Shown: positions 28,475 to 37,464 of the stretch, piece after piece
How positions within the stretch are numbered: position 1 is the first letter of the stretch
Layout: each line of letters opens with the position of its first letter
Assembly (NCBI RefSeq): GCF_024347375.1
Contig: NZ_AP025471.1
Location: 620,001 to 684,000 of the forward strand
Source of the DNA: Vibrio coralliirubri
GTDB lineage: Bacteria > Pseudomonadota > Gammaproteobacteria > Enterobacterales > Vibrionaceae
DNA length: 64,000 nucleotides
Reading direction: 5' to 3'
Position numbers and translations under genes: made by a program
The notes under the pieces: model-generated
Told to the model about the DNA's origin: nothing
Database searches by the model: none
The model's input: the letters and a program-made list of their open reading frames with translations, nothing else

Positions 28475-29575
28475 CTACTCGCTCTCAGAATTAGGACGCG
28501 TTTTACAGTGTAAAATGGCTCTTTCTAGAAGCTCTAAAGCCGGTTTATCAGCTTCTGGAAGCTTAGCATCCGATTGACCTAGTGGTTCAACGCGGCTGCC
28601 CCACTTAATGTGGCCAGCTCCCCAAGTCAAACCAGCACCAAATGCTGCAACAAGAATGTTGTCGTTAGGCTTAACGAAGCCTTGCTCTAGCGATTCACAC
28701 AGTGCAATTGGTACGGTTGCAGCCGATGTGTTGCCATAGTTTTGGATGTTAACAAATGCTTTCTCGCGCTCAATGCCCGCCATATCACACAAAGTTTGAA
28801 TGATTCGGATGTTCGCTTGATGCGGAATCACAACATCTATGTTTTCAGTTGAGATGCCAGTGCGACTCAATACGGTATGTGCCGCTGCGCCCATGCCTTT
28901 CACAGCACGCTTGAAGATCTCTTTACCAACGAAATCAAAGTCCCAGTAACCGTTATCAGCAGCGAAGCGATCCATAGAAGTACCGAATTTTGGTACAGCT
29001 AGAATGTCACGGCCCTCTGCGTCACAACCGATTTGAGCTTCTTGTAAACCCACTTGCTCTTCAGTACGTGATAGAACCACAGCGCCAGCGCCGTCACCGA
29101 AAAGAACCGCCGTATCACGCTTGGTCCAGTCGATGAAGAATGAAAGACGTTCTGCACCCACAACGATTGCATTGCGGTAGTTGCCCGCTTGAATCAGTCG
29201 AGTTGCTGTTTCAACACCGTAGATGAAGCCAGTACACGCGGCGTTAAGGTCGAAAGCCGCTGCACTTTTAATGCCTAAGTTCTGTTGAACCTTAGACGCG
29301 GTATTTGGGATAAGAGAATCAGGGCTGCACGTCGCGATGATAACGAGGTCGATGTCTTCAGCCGTTAGACCAGCACACGCCATGGCATGTTTCGCTGCAA
29401 CAGTCGCAAGTTCAGAGGTATTTACATGACTGATACGACGGTTTTCGATACCAGTTCGAGTTCGAATCCACTCGTCAGACGTATCAATGAAAGTGCTTAG
29501 ATCATCATTGGACAGCACGGCTGGTGGCAGACACTTTCCCCAGCCAGTAATTTCGGCGTAAAATTTTGTCATCAT
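28475..29575 (-). CDS. Beta-ketoacyl-ACP synthase III (FabH paralogue)
   Basis: 366 residues, about 45 longer than E. coli FabH because of a charged C-terminal tail ([22 protein letters not shown] onward, seen here as several short parts). The Cys-His-Asn triad is present: [19 protein letters not shown] and NYGNTSAAT. It should condense an acyl-CoA primer with malonyl-ACP. V. cholerae also carries such a second FabH on chromosome II beside trxC, the same position as here. ATG 29575 and ATG 29572 are both possible. Confidence 0.88.
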   Translation of the reverse strand: MMTKFYAEITGWGKCLPPAVLSNDDLSTFIDTSDEWIRTRTGIENRRISHVNTSELATVAAKHAMACAGLTAEDIDLVIIATCSPDSLIPNTASKVQQNLGIKSAAAFDLNAACTGFIYGVETATRLIQAGNYRNAIVVGAERLSFFIDWTKRDTAVLFGDGAGAVVLSRTEEQVGLQEAQIGCDAEGRDILAVPKFGTSMDRFAADNGYWDFDFVGKEIFKRAVKGMGAAAHTVLSRTGISTENIDVVIPHQANIRIIQTLCDMAGIEREKAFVNIQNYGNTSAATVPIALCESLEQGFVKPNDNILVAAFGAGLTWGAGHIKWGSRVEPLGQSDAKLPEADKPALELLERAILHCKTRPNSESE

Positions 29576-29694
29576 TTACCTGTTTATTGTTTGTTTTTAT
29601 TTAAGTATCGTATTCTAGTTTTAAACAGTATAAGCGCTCCGTGCGTGATTCGTAAATCGCGTTAGCAACGGAGTTACAATAAAAAGAGAAAGTT

Positions 29695-30129
29695 ATGTCT
29701 ACATTCAACACACGATGCCCTTCTTGTAATGGCGTAAACCGAGTTCCTTCAGAAAGAATTTCAGAAAGCCCAACTTGTGGTAAGTGCAAAACAGCACTGC
29801 TCGATGGCGCTCCTATCGAGGGAACGTCACTTAATTTCCAATCTATCTTGAACAGTTCACAACCTGTAGTTGTCGATTTCTGGGCAACATGGTGTAACCC
29901 ATGTGTGGGCTTCGCGCCTGTGTTCAGCGACGTTGCAAAAGAGCGTTCTGGAGATGTTCGATTCGTTAAGATTGATACTGAAGCTCAACAGCAGCTCGCG
30001 GCAATGTATCAAATCAGAAGCATTCCGACCGTTATGGTGTTTAAAGACGGTAAACGTGTCGATACGATTAACGGTGCACTGCCAAAAGGTCAATTTGATC
30101 AGTGGCTTAATCAAGCACTAACTAAGTAA
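29695..30129 (+). CDS. trxC: Thioredoxin TrxC (thioredoxin 2) with CNPC active site
   Basis: 144 residues, the usual thioredoxin-2 length. The N-terminal zinc-ribbon has two Cys pairs (CPSC and CGKC). The thioredoxin fold follows with VVVDFWATWC and the cis-Pro loop IRSIPTVMVF. The redox motif reads WCNPC, whereas E. coli Trx2 and most thioredoxins have WCGPC; the codons TGT AAC CCA TGT are unambiguous. The change may alter redox potential or partner choice. It is divergent from fabH. Confidence 0.95.
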   Translation: MSTFNTRCPSCNGVNRVPSERISESPTCGKCKTALLDGAPIEGTSLNFQSILNSSQPVVVDFWATWCNPCVGFAPVFSDVAKERSGDVRFVKIDTEAQQQLAAMYQIRSIPTVMVFKDGKRVDTINGALPKGQFDQWLNQALTK

Positions 30130-30186
30130 CACTATTAGTTAAACTATTGATTTAGCATTAATTAATTCTAAGTAAGCACACAAAAA

Positions 30187-30225
30187 TAGGTTAGAGAGCC
30201 TTATCAAACCAAGACTCTCTAACCT
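30187..30225. terminator. Bidirectional terminator between trxC and the GMC oxidoreductase
   Basis: Perfect 12-bp stem TAGGTTAGAGAG/CTCTCTAACCTA with a 15-base loop and T-rich flanks on both strands. Confidence 0.7.
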
Positions 30226-30261
30226 ACTGTTTTATTTATGGTTATCACTTAACTTCTTGAA

Positions 30262-31911
30262 TTAAACCACAGCTTCGCCTTTCGCTTGAATGCCAGCTTC
30301 TTGCTTACCTAACTCGTATTCCTGTTTGATCTGGTCTGCGACTTTCTCGGCAATCATAATGGTTGGTGCATTGGTATTTGCCCCAATCAGTGTCGGCATC
30401 ACAGAAGCATCAATGACTCTCAAATTATCCAAACCATAAACTTTGAGATCTTTATCCACCACAGCTAAAGAATCACTATTAGGTCCCATTTTACAGGTAC
30501 CCACCGGGTGATACTGGGTGTCTGCACGGTTACGGATATCTTGCTCGATAGCCTTGTCATCACTGGCGTCCACAGGGTAGAAAGCGTTGCCACGGATATC
30601 ATCAAACGCGGAACTCTCCAACATTTGATACTGCTTCTTCCAGCCTTTAATCATGATCTCCATATCTTCAGGATGACTGAAAAACGCAGGATCGATCTTA
30701 GGCGGATCATAGGGATCATTGCTATTCAGCGTTACGGTGCCATGGCTCTTCGGTCGCAATAAGGTGACATGAGAAGTAAAGCCATGACTGGTATGGATTT
30801 TTCTGGCATGGTCATCGACAACAGCCACGACAAATACAAACTCTAAATCCGGTACAGCGATATGATCTTCGGAGCAGAGAAAGCCTATCCCCTCTGCAAA
30901 ATTGCTGCTCATCTTACCACGGCGTTCTTTGTGCCATAGCGGTAAGGCTTTGGTCATTTCAGAGGCCATTTGCGGCGAGATGCCGAAGGTTTCACGCTTT
31001 TCACTGCATTTGTACGAGTGCACTAAGTCGATATGGTCTTGAAGGTTCTTGCCCACTCCAGGTAATTCATGAACTTGTTTGATGCCATGCGTCTCTAGTT
31101 CAGTTTGAGCACCGACACCAGACAGTAATAGCAATTGGGGAGAACCAAACGCGCCAGCGGATAGAATCACTTCCTTGTTAGAGCGGAGCTGATAACACTT
31201 TCCGTTAGAGCCATATTCAACGCCAACCGCCTTCTTGTCTTCAAACAATACCTTATGGGTGGTGGCTTTAGTAACGACCGTAAGATTTGGACGCGAAAGG
31301 TTTGGCGTTAAGTAAGCCTTGGCAGCACTGCACCGTTCACCATTCAGCTGAGTTACCTGCGTCGGCATCGCCCCAAACTGCGCCGCACCGTTAATATCTT
31401 CATTGCGAGGCACGCCTATCGATTCACAGGCTGTTAAGTAGCGTTCCAACATAGGGCTTGGCGACCTGAGGTTTGCCACATTAAGAGGACCACCTTGGCC
31501 ATGAAACTCATCTTGATGAACTTCGTTGTTTTCGGCTTTCTTAAAGTAAGGCAGACACGAATCATAGCTCCAACCTGTGTTACCCAAGCTTTCCCATGTA
31601 TCGTAGTCGTAGCGGTGCCCACGAGCGTACATCATGGCATTGATAGAGCTAGACCCGCCAAGTGTCTTACCTCTCGGCTGATAGCCTTTACGACCGTTCA
31701 AACCTGGCTGTTCAACGGTTTCGAATGCCCAATTGTTGAGTTTGGTTGGCATCATCGCAACCACGCCAACGGGTGTGTGAATTAATGGGCTCGTGTCTTT
31801 ACCGCCCGCTTCTAACAAGCAAACCGTCACATTAGGATCTTCCGACAGCCGCGAAGCCATGACACAACCCGCAGAACCACCGCCAACAACAATAAAATCA
31901 TAACTATCCAT
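30262..31911 (-). CDS. GMC family oxidoreductase (choline/alcohol dehydrogenase-like)
   Basis: 549 residues. FAD-binding N-terminus FIVVGGGSAGCVMASRL, the GMC signature GKTLGGSSSINAMMYARG, and a C-terminal catalytic region with DTQYHPVGTCKMG and IDASVMPTLIGANTNAPTI. The sequence suits AlkJ/BetA-type alcohol dehydrogenases. It overlaps the acyl-CoA ligase gene by 8 bp, which suggests oxidation of an alcohol to an aldehyde or acid that is then activated by the ligase. Choline is less likely because no betaine aldehyde dehydrogenase or BetI is present. Confidence 0.9.
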   Translation of the reverse strand: MDSYDFIVVGGGSAGCVMASRLSEDPNVTVCLLEAGGKDTSPLIHTPVGVVAMMPTKLNNWAFETVEQPGLNGRKGYQPRGKTLGGSSSINAMMYARGHRYDYDTWESLGNTGWSYDSCLPYFKKAENNEVHQDEFHGQGGPLNVANLRSPSPMLERYLTACESIGVPRNEDINGAAQFGAMPTQVTQLNGERCSAAKAYLTPNLSRPNLTVVTKATTHKVLFEDKKAVGVEYGSNGKCYQLRSNKEVILSAGAFGSPQLLLLSGVGAQTELETHGIKQVHELPGVGKNLQDHIDLVHSYKCSEKRETFGISPQMASEMTKALPLWHKERRGKMSSNFAEGIGFLCSEDHIAVPDLEFVFVVAVVDDHARKIHTSHGFTSHVTLLRPKSHGTVTLNSNDPYDPPKIDPAFFSHPEDMEIMIKGWKKQYQMLESSAFDDIRGNAFYPVDASDDKAIEQDIRNRADTQYHPVGTCKMGPNSDSLAVVDKDLKVYGLDNLRVIDASVMPTLIGANTNAPTIMIAEKVADQIKQEYELGKQEAGIQAKGEAVV

Positions 31912-33508
31912 TTGCCATCTCCGCTATTTCTAGTGGGTGTAACTCACGCTTCAAGATTTTTCCGGTTGCTGTCATGGGTAAGGCTTTACGAATGAATACC
32001 TTACGCGGGTATTTGTAGTCGGCGAGTTGCTCACGACACCATGCTATCAAGGCGGCACTATCACATTGCGTATGTTCGTGAAGCACCACATGCGCGTGGA
32101 TCTCCTCGCCTAAATGTTCATGATGCTCGCCTACCACCGCGACCATTTCGACATCGGGGTGACACATCAATACTTCTTCAACCTCACGTGGATAAACGTT
32201 GTACCCGCCACGAATAATCATGTCTTTCACACGGTCAACAATGAACAAATTGCCGTGCTCATCAACGCGCCCAATATCTCCCGTTAAGAACCAACCATCA
32301 CGAATGGACTCAGCTGTCGCCTCTGGCCTTTGATAATAGCCTTTCATCACACTTGGGCTTTTAATGCAGACTTCGCCCAGTTCACCCATAGCGACAGAGT
32401 TGCCTTGTATATCAGTAATCTTGATGAGGTGGCCACATAAAGGCTGACCGACACTACCCGATAAACGATCGCCATCAATATGATTAAATGTCGCAACTGG
32501 CGCCGTTTCCGAGAGCCCATAACCTTCTAATACTGGTAATTCAAAACGAGACTCAAACTGTCGTATGACCTCAAGCGGCATAGACGCACCACCAGAAACA
32601 CCTAACCTCAAGCTATGTTTAACCTGTTCAGAGCGTTTTCTTGTTTTTTCTGAAGTGTCAGCAGACTCTTCTCCCGCCTTTAATAGCGCAATATACATAG
32701 TAGGGACGCCAGCAAAGACACTGACTTTGTGGCTAATGATCTGTTCAATAACCAGTGATGGTTCAAAACGAGGAATCAACACCATGGTTGAACCCGTCAA
32801 CACACTCGCGTTCATCATCACTGTCTGGCCGAAACTGTGGAACAAAGGAAGTGTGGCCATTGTCGTGTCGCTGTATTCCAATCTCATTAGATACTGTGAC
32901 GACATCGCATTGGTCTGCATGTTGGTGTGGGAAAGCTCAGCTCCTTTGGGTTGACCCGTCGTGCCAGAGGTATAAAGGATCACAGCGGTATCATCACCAT
33001 GGCAAGCCAGAGATTCAAACGGAGTAAAAGGTTGTGCCAACCAATCAGCTATTGATTCATACTGCTCATTACTTTCTAAAGTAGTGTCTGCACTTGTTGG
33101 AATAGGCATCTCGACAAAGTGTTCACAGTGGTTTGCCTGCTCAAAACCTTGTAAACCATAGCGACCAATTGGAAGCTCTTCACTGCCTTCAAAACATAAA
33201 TAGGCTTTCGCGTCAGAGTCATTAAGGTGATAAGCGATCTCTCTGGCCTTAAATAGCACGTTCAAAGGCACGACTACACAGCCCGCTTTTAGAATCCCGT
33301 AATAGGCTATCGGAAAGTAAGTCACGTTCGGGCATGACAATGCGACCTTATCTCCCTTCTGCAACCCAAGTCTCTTCAAGTTAGCAGCCACATTTCCAGA
33401 AAGTTGTTCTAACTGAGAAAAACTGATTTCATCTGATCCCATACGCAGAGCGGCTTTAGTTGGAAAAAGCGAAGCGCTACGCTCCAAATTAACAGCAAGA
33501 TTGTGCAT
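31904..33508 (-). CDS. AMP-dependent acyl-CoA synthetase (fatty-acid-CoA ligase type)
   Basis: 534 residues, full length. Adenylate-forming motifs are present: ILYTSGTTGQPKGAELSH, GYGLSETAP, and DGWFLTGDIGRVDEHG, then the C-terminal lysine in PMTATGKILKRE. It activates a carboxylic acid, probably medium or long chain, to its CoA thioester. First gene of the ligase-GMC operon, with a divergent AraC-type regulator 369 bp away. Confidence 0.9.
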   Translation of the reverse strand: MHNLAVNLERSASLFPTKAALRMGSDEISFSQLEQLSGNVAANLKRLGLQKGDKVALSCPNVTYFPIAYYGILKAGCVVVPLNVLFKAREIAYHLNDSDAKAYLCFEGSEELPIGRYGLQGFEQANHCEHFVEMPIPTSADTTLESNEQYESIADWLAQPFTPFESLACHGDDTAVILYTSGTTGQPKGAELSHTNMQTNAMSSQYLMRLEYSDTTMATLPLFHSFGQTVMMNASVLTGSTMVLIPRFEPSLVIEQIISHKVSVFAGVPTMYIALLKAGEESADTSEKTRKRSEQVKHSLRLGVSGGASMPLEVIRQFESRFELPVLEGYGLSETAPVATFNHIDGDRLSGSVGQPLCGHLIKITDIQGNSVAMGELGEVCIKSPSVMKGYYQRPEATAESIRDGWFLTGDIGRVDEHGNLFIVDRVKDMIIRGGYNVYPREVEEVLMCHPDVEMVAVVGEHHEHLGEEIHAHVVLHEHTQCDSAALIAWCREQLADYKYPRKVFIRKALPMTATGKILKRELHPLEIAEMANG

Positions 33509-33877
33509 CCATGATCTCCTTATGCGGCTTAGACCTGTTTGAGACGGTCACCGTAGACGTTCTAATCGTTGTAATAAGTGTCTTTCTTGTCATCACGAGC
33601 CTGCACATTGGTGTCTCATTTAGATAAGAGTCGTTATTGAGCAAAATGTTTAAGACGCTCCAATGTGCAACCCAACAAATTACAACATTTTGATAACATT
33701 TCGAACAGGTTTCAAAAAGACAAAAACCGGTGATATTCGGACACAGCCAGCGCAAGCCCAATAAAACCTTCCACACATAAACCAAAATTTGGAACAAGCT
33801 TGGGAAAGTGAGAACAAGCAGCAGGCGTAAATGTTAAAAGTTCGGTTAAGATATCGATATTCAACAAGAGGCAGCTT
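33509..33877. promoter_or_regulatory. Divergent control region with a 10-bp inverted repeat
   Basis: 369 bp between the ligase operon and its presumed AraC regulator. TGCACATTGG (33602-33611) and CCAATGTGCA (33660-33669) are perfect inverted copies with 58 bp between starts, possible regulator sites on the ligase-proximal side. No gene was seen. Confidence 0.5.
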
Positions 33878-34909
33878 ATGGAATACACCGCAGTTTACGA
33901 ACCCGATATGCAAGCATTCGGCATTCTGGATCTTCAGTTGCTACATCGTTACCTGTCGCCTGTTACCAGTATCGAAGCGTTGCTCGAAGGCAGTAACATC
34001 GATGCTCTCCAACTCAACACACCCGATACACACATCACTTTGGCGCAAAAGCTTGCTGTATTCAGTAACGCATTAGCGAATTCCAACGAAGACGGTTTGG
34101 GGCTTAAAGTCGGCCAACAAGCGAGGTTCAGTGACTTCGGCGTGCTCGGTTATGCGGTGTTTAGCAGCGAAACACTACTCGATGCCTTTTTAATCGGGTT
34201 TAAGTATCTGCAACTTGCTGGCCCTGTCCTCAGGAAAACCATGTCTGTAGAAGACAACATTGGTTACTTTCGCGCAGAGCAACTTATCGAACTCGATTCT
34301 TTGCTACCCTTTTGCTGTGAATATTGGTTTGCGGCGATACACAGTTTGTGCGAAGAGGTCTTACAGCAACCCTTTCCTTCTCAAGTGATCCGCTTCCCTT
34401 ACCCAAAACCTGAATACGGCGATCTATACACAGAGATTTTCCGCTGCCCGGTTGAATTCAATAGTGACCGCCTTGAATGGGAGTTCGACGCAACCACCTT
34501 GTATTCGTCTCTTCCTACCGCCAATACCATCACTTTACAGATGTGTTTAAAATCGTGTGATGACATGTTGGCAAAAGTCAGTGCACCCACCAGCCTCAAA
34601 GAGAAAGTCTCTCAGATGCTGATTGAAAGGCCAGGATGTTACCCATCGATAGAATCCATTTCTTCAGAACTGGGCATGTCTTCTCGAACTCTGCGTCGTC
34701 ACCTAAAAGCCGCGGATACGAGCTATCAGAAGATACTTGACCATGTTCGCTTTCACCTTTCCCGGCACTACCTTTCTTCAACTCGAATGAGTATTGAAGA
34801 GATATCTGAACGCGTTGGTTTTTCTGATAGCGCTAACTTTCGTCATGCCTTTCGTAAATGGAGTGGAAGCTCACCACGTCAATACCGAAAAGAAGCGCTC
34901 TTATCGTAA
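33878..34909 (+). CDS. AraC family regulator with Arabinose_bd-type N-terminal domain
   Basis: 343 residues. The N-terminal ~190 residues fit the 'arabinose-binding, AraC-type' domain found in OruR/ArgR-like regulators (GLKVGQQARFSDFGVLGYAVFSS). The C-terminal ~100 residues hold the double helix-turn-helix (SISSELGMSSRTLRRHL and ISERVGFSDSANFRHAFRKW). It is divergent from the acyl-CoA ligase-GMC operon and probably activates it in response to a fatty acid or alcohol; the ligand is inferred from context only. Confidence 0.88.
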   Translation: MEYTAVYEPDMQAFGILDLQLLHRYLSPVTSIEALLEGSNIDALQLNTPDTHITLAQKLAVFSNALANSNEDGLGLKVGQQARFSDFGVLGYAVFSSETLLDAFLIGFKYLQLAGPVLRKTMSVEDNIGYFRAEQLIELDSLLPFCCEYWFAAIHSLCEEVLQQPFPSQVIRFPYPKPEYGDLYTEIFRCPVEFNSDRLEWEFDATTLYSSLPTANTITLQMCLKSCDDMLAKVSAPTSLKEKVSQMLIERPGCYPSIESISSELGMSSRTLRRHLKAADTSYQKILDHVRFHLSRHYLSSTRMSIEEISERVGFSDSANFRHAFRKWSGSSPRQYRKEALLS

Positions 34910-35171
34910 ACTGCACTTCAAATTTAATTTCAACGATACAAATAAATTTGTTTTGACCCTCTCAATTAAATAGCCAATGAACAAGGGTTTAACGGCTTTA
35001 TGACCACATAAAATCACGTCAAACCACCAAATGTCGCAACCGTATTTTAGTTTCGTTAGTCGATAAATTTCTTTTATCTTAACGACCATTTTTATTCGTT
35101 TTACCCAATTCAGTTTCTCCCCCATAGTCGCGGAAAATTCATCGTTTCTTTTACTATCAGAGGCTCCTGCA

Positions 35172-36323
35172 TTGGACAACATCCAACCAACAACTCGCAT
35201 AACGGTTCCTGTTATTGCATTGTCTTTTTACGCGATCGCTTCAGGCTACTTAATGAGTTCATTACCATTAATGCTGTCTGAGTATGGCTTAGACAAAGAT
35301 CTATCGAGTTGGTTGGCGAGTGCATTCTATGCAGGTCTACTGGCTGGTACATTATTGATTGAACGTGCCATTGCGCGTGTTGGTCACAAAGACGCGTTTG
35401 TCATCGCATTGAGTGTGTTCATCGCAACGATCCTTGTATTGCCATTGATCCCACATCAAGCAGTTTGGCTATTAGCTCGCTTTGTGGCTGGTGTGGCGGT
35501 TGCAGGTATCTTCGTGATTGTAGAGTCTTGGCTAATGAGCGGTGACGAGTCACAACGCGCAAAACGTCTCGCTATCTACATGTGTTCACTGTACGGCGGT
35601 TCTGCAGTTGGTCAGCTTGGTATCGGTTACTTAGGTATTACTGGTGGCGTACCTTTCATCGCAATGTTCACCCTTCTGTTTGGTGCGATCATTGTTTTGA
35701 TGTACGGACAAGCAACTCCACCACAGATCCACGATGCGCAATCTTTGTCTTTAAAGCAGATCAGCAAATTGAGCCACAGCGCGCTAATTGGCTGCATTGT
35801 GTCTGGATTAACGCTAGGTGCTATTTACGGCTTGATGCCAGTTGAACTTGCTCAACGTAACATTGCACACGAAGACATTGGCGGTTTGATGGCTCTAGTT
35901 ATCATGGGTGGCATGGCTGTACAGCCGATGGTGACTTGGTTATCTCACCACGTAGGACAAGTGTTATTAATGGCTCTGTTCTGCCTGCTAGGGGTTGCAA
36001 GCATTGGTGTGCTGACTATCAATCACGATTTCTACGTACTAGGCATGAGCTTGTTCGTATTAGGCATGGCGACATTTGCGCTATACCCAATCGCGATTAA
36101 CTTAGGTTGCCGTAACCTTGACCCAAGCTACTTGGTGTCAGTGACTCAAATCATGCTACTTTGCTACAGCATCGGTTCTGTTGCGGGACCAATCGTTGCA
36201 GACAGCTTTATGGATTCACAAGCGGGATTGTTTACATACCTGTTCGCGTCTCTGCTTGCTACAACGATCTACATGTTGATTGCTAGCCTAAAGCGCTCTC
36301 ACCTACAGATTGCAGGCGAGTAA
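35172..36323 (+). CDS. MFS transporter (YcaD-like)
   Basis: 383 residues with 12 membrane helices in two halves. The family resembles YcaD: SWLASAFYAGLLAGTLL, the RFVAGVAVAGIFVIVESWL segment, and NLDPSYLVSVTQIM late in the second half. The substrate is unknown. The start is TTG at 35172 with AGAGG nine bases upstream; no closer ATG fits. It is monocistronic; a weak hairpin (AGGGC/GCCCT, about 36356-36398) before a T-run may end it. Confidence 0.85.
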   Translation: MDNIQPTTRITVPVIALSFYAIASGYLMSSLPLMLSEYGLDKDLSSWLASAFYAGLLAGTLLIERAIARVGHKDAFVIALSVFIATILVLPLIPHQAVWLLARFVAGVAVAGIFVIVESWLMSGDESQRAKRLAIYMCSLYGGSAVGQLGIGYLGITGGVPFIAMFTLLFGAIIVLMYGQATPPQIHDAQSLSLKQISKLSHSALIGCIVSGLTLGAIYGLMPVELAQRNIAHEDIGGLMALVIMGGMAVQPMVTWLSHHVGQVLLMALFCLLGVASIGVLTINHDFYVLGMSLFVLGMATFALYPIAINLGCRNLDPSYLVSVTQIMLLCYSIGSVAGPIVADSFMDSQAGLFTYLFASLLATTIYMLIASLKRSHLQIAGE

Positions 36324-36474
36324 GCTTAAATAGACAGACACCAGATACGTGTCATTAGGGCTCCGAGTTAAGATTTTATATCTAAACGAAGGGCCCTTTT
36401 TGTTTATGTCGTCTGGAGGAAATAACGACAATAAACATCAACAATCAGAAAATAAAATCAATTACCTCTGAACG

Positions 36475-36810
36475 TTAAGGTTGAAATACGTAACCTTCAC
36501 CAGTAATGGTAATGATTAGTCCATCTCCGAATAATGATCTTATTTCAGATATCGCAACAATCACCGAAGAGTTAGTTACTTTTTCACTTTCCCAGCCAAT
36601 CTTCTTTAATTGACCAACACTGAACAATTCACCTCGATGTCGATTCATAAATAAAATGATCTTTCGGTACGCCAATGGCATGGTAGCCAGTACGTAGCCA
36701 TTCTCTACATTGCGAATAAGTTTGGTGTTGAGTTCAACAATTTTTCCGTTTAATTCAAGTATTACGTTGTTTTCAGAGTGGTTCGTTTCTATTACAGGAT
36801 AAGAGTCCAT
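36475..36810 (-). CDS. Stand-alone winged-helix DNA-binding protein (OmpR/ToxR type)
   Basis: 111 residues. The C-terminal ~85 residues are a winged helix of the Trans_reg_C class: MPLAYRKIILFMNRHRGELFS, then VGQLKKIGW, the recognition region NSSVIVAISEIRSLF, and the wing ITITGEGYVF. There is no receiver domain, membrane helix or signal. It resembles the next gene at 36984 in size and layout, so they are tandem paralogues. Target genes are unknown. Confidence 0.75.
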   Translation of the reverse strand: MDSYPVIETNHSENNVILELNGKIVELNTKLIRNVENGYVLATMPLAYRKIILFMNRHRGELFSVGQLKKIGWESEKVTNSSVIVAISEIRSLFGDGLIITITGEGYVFQP

Positions 36811-36983
36811 TTTTGTATCATTCCCTTACTATATAGCCAGCGACAAAGTCAGATTCAGTCGTATTTATATAACGTCGCTTATAACTGGACGTTTTAGATT
36901 TGACGATAATCAATGGAATTCGTACGGTAAAGAGATTAAATTTTTATTATTAAGATATTAACAGGATATAAATAGAGGATTAT

Positions 36984-37334
36984 TTAGTCCGCCATAACAT
37001 ACCCTTCGTTGGAAACGGTTTGAATACAACGGCAATCAAGAACTCTTCTGATCTCGTAAATAGCCACCAATACAGACGCACATGTCACCGCTTTACCGGC
37101 CCAACCTACACGCTTCAAAATTTGTTTACTGACTACTTGGCCTTTGTTCTGATAAAGATAAAAAAGTACTTTACGGTGAGGCCCTGAAAGCGTTCCGACA
37201 ATCGAACCACAGCCCTGCTTGCGTACGATTTTAGTGCCTGAACGAAACTCTTTGTTGTTTAAAATGAGCTTTGACGGGAGCTCTAAATCATCCGTCTCGC
37301 TGATAACTTGTTGCATTAATTCCTCATGTTGCAT
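36984..37334 (-). CDS. Stand-alone winged-helix DNA-binding protein, paralogue of the preceding gene
   Basis: 116 residues. The winged-helix half reads SGPHRKVLFYLYQNKGQVVSKQ, ILKRVGW, SVLVAIYEIRRVL and TVSNEGYVMAD, parallel to the gene at 36475. The N-terminal 45 residues are a short basic region (FRSGTKIVRKQGCG). It lacks a membrane anchor, unlike ToxR or CadC. It is 174 bp from its paralogue, so each may have its own promoter, and both lie beside the second AraC/MATE pair. Confidence 0.75.
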   Translation of the reverse strand: MQHEELMQQVISETDDLELPSKLILNNKEFRSGTKIVRKQGCGSIVGTLSGPHRKVLFYLYQNKGQVVSKQILKRVGWAGKAVTCASVLVAIYEIRRVLDCRCIQTVSNEGYVMAD

Positions 37335-37464
37335 AAGCAGTCGTCTTCTGAGATATTTCCAATACTATCGAATAGAGCAAAAATACTAAATTGATAGATA
37401 GCTCAATACAGTAATATTACTGAAAAGTTTGATCTTGCGTAATTGATCGAGGAAACATGTAAGG

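Noticed and set aside
30262..31911. Choline dehydrogenase BetA
   Set aside because: The GMC fold fits, but no betaine aldehyde dehydrogenase or BetI is nearby and the partner is an acyl-CoA ligase.
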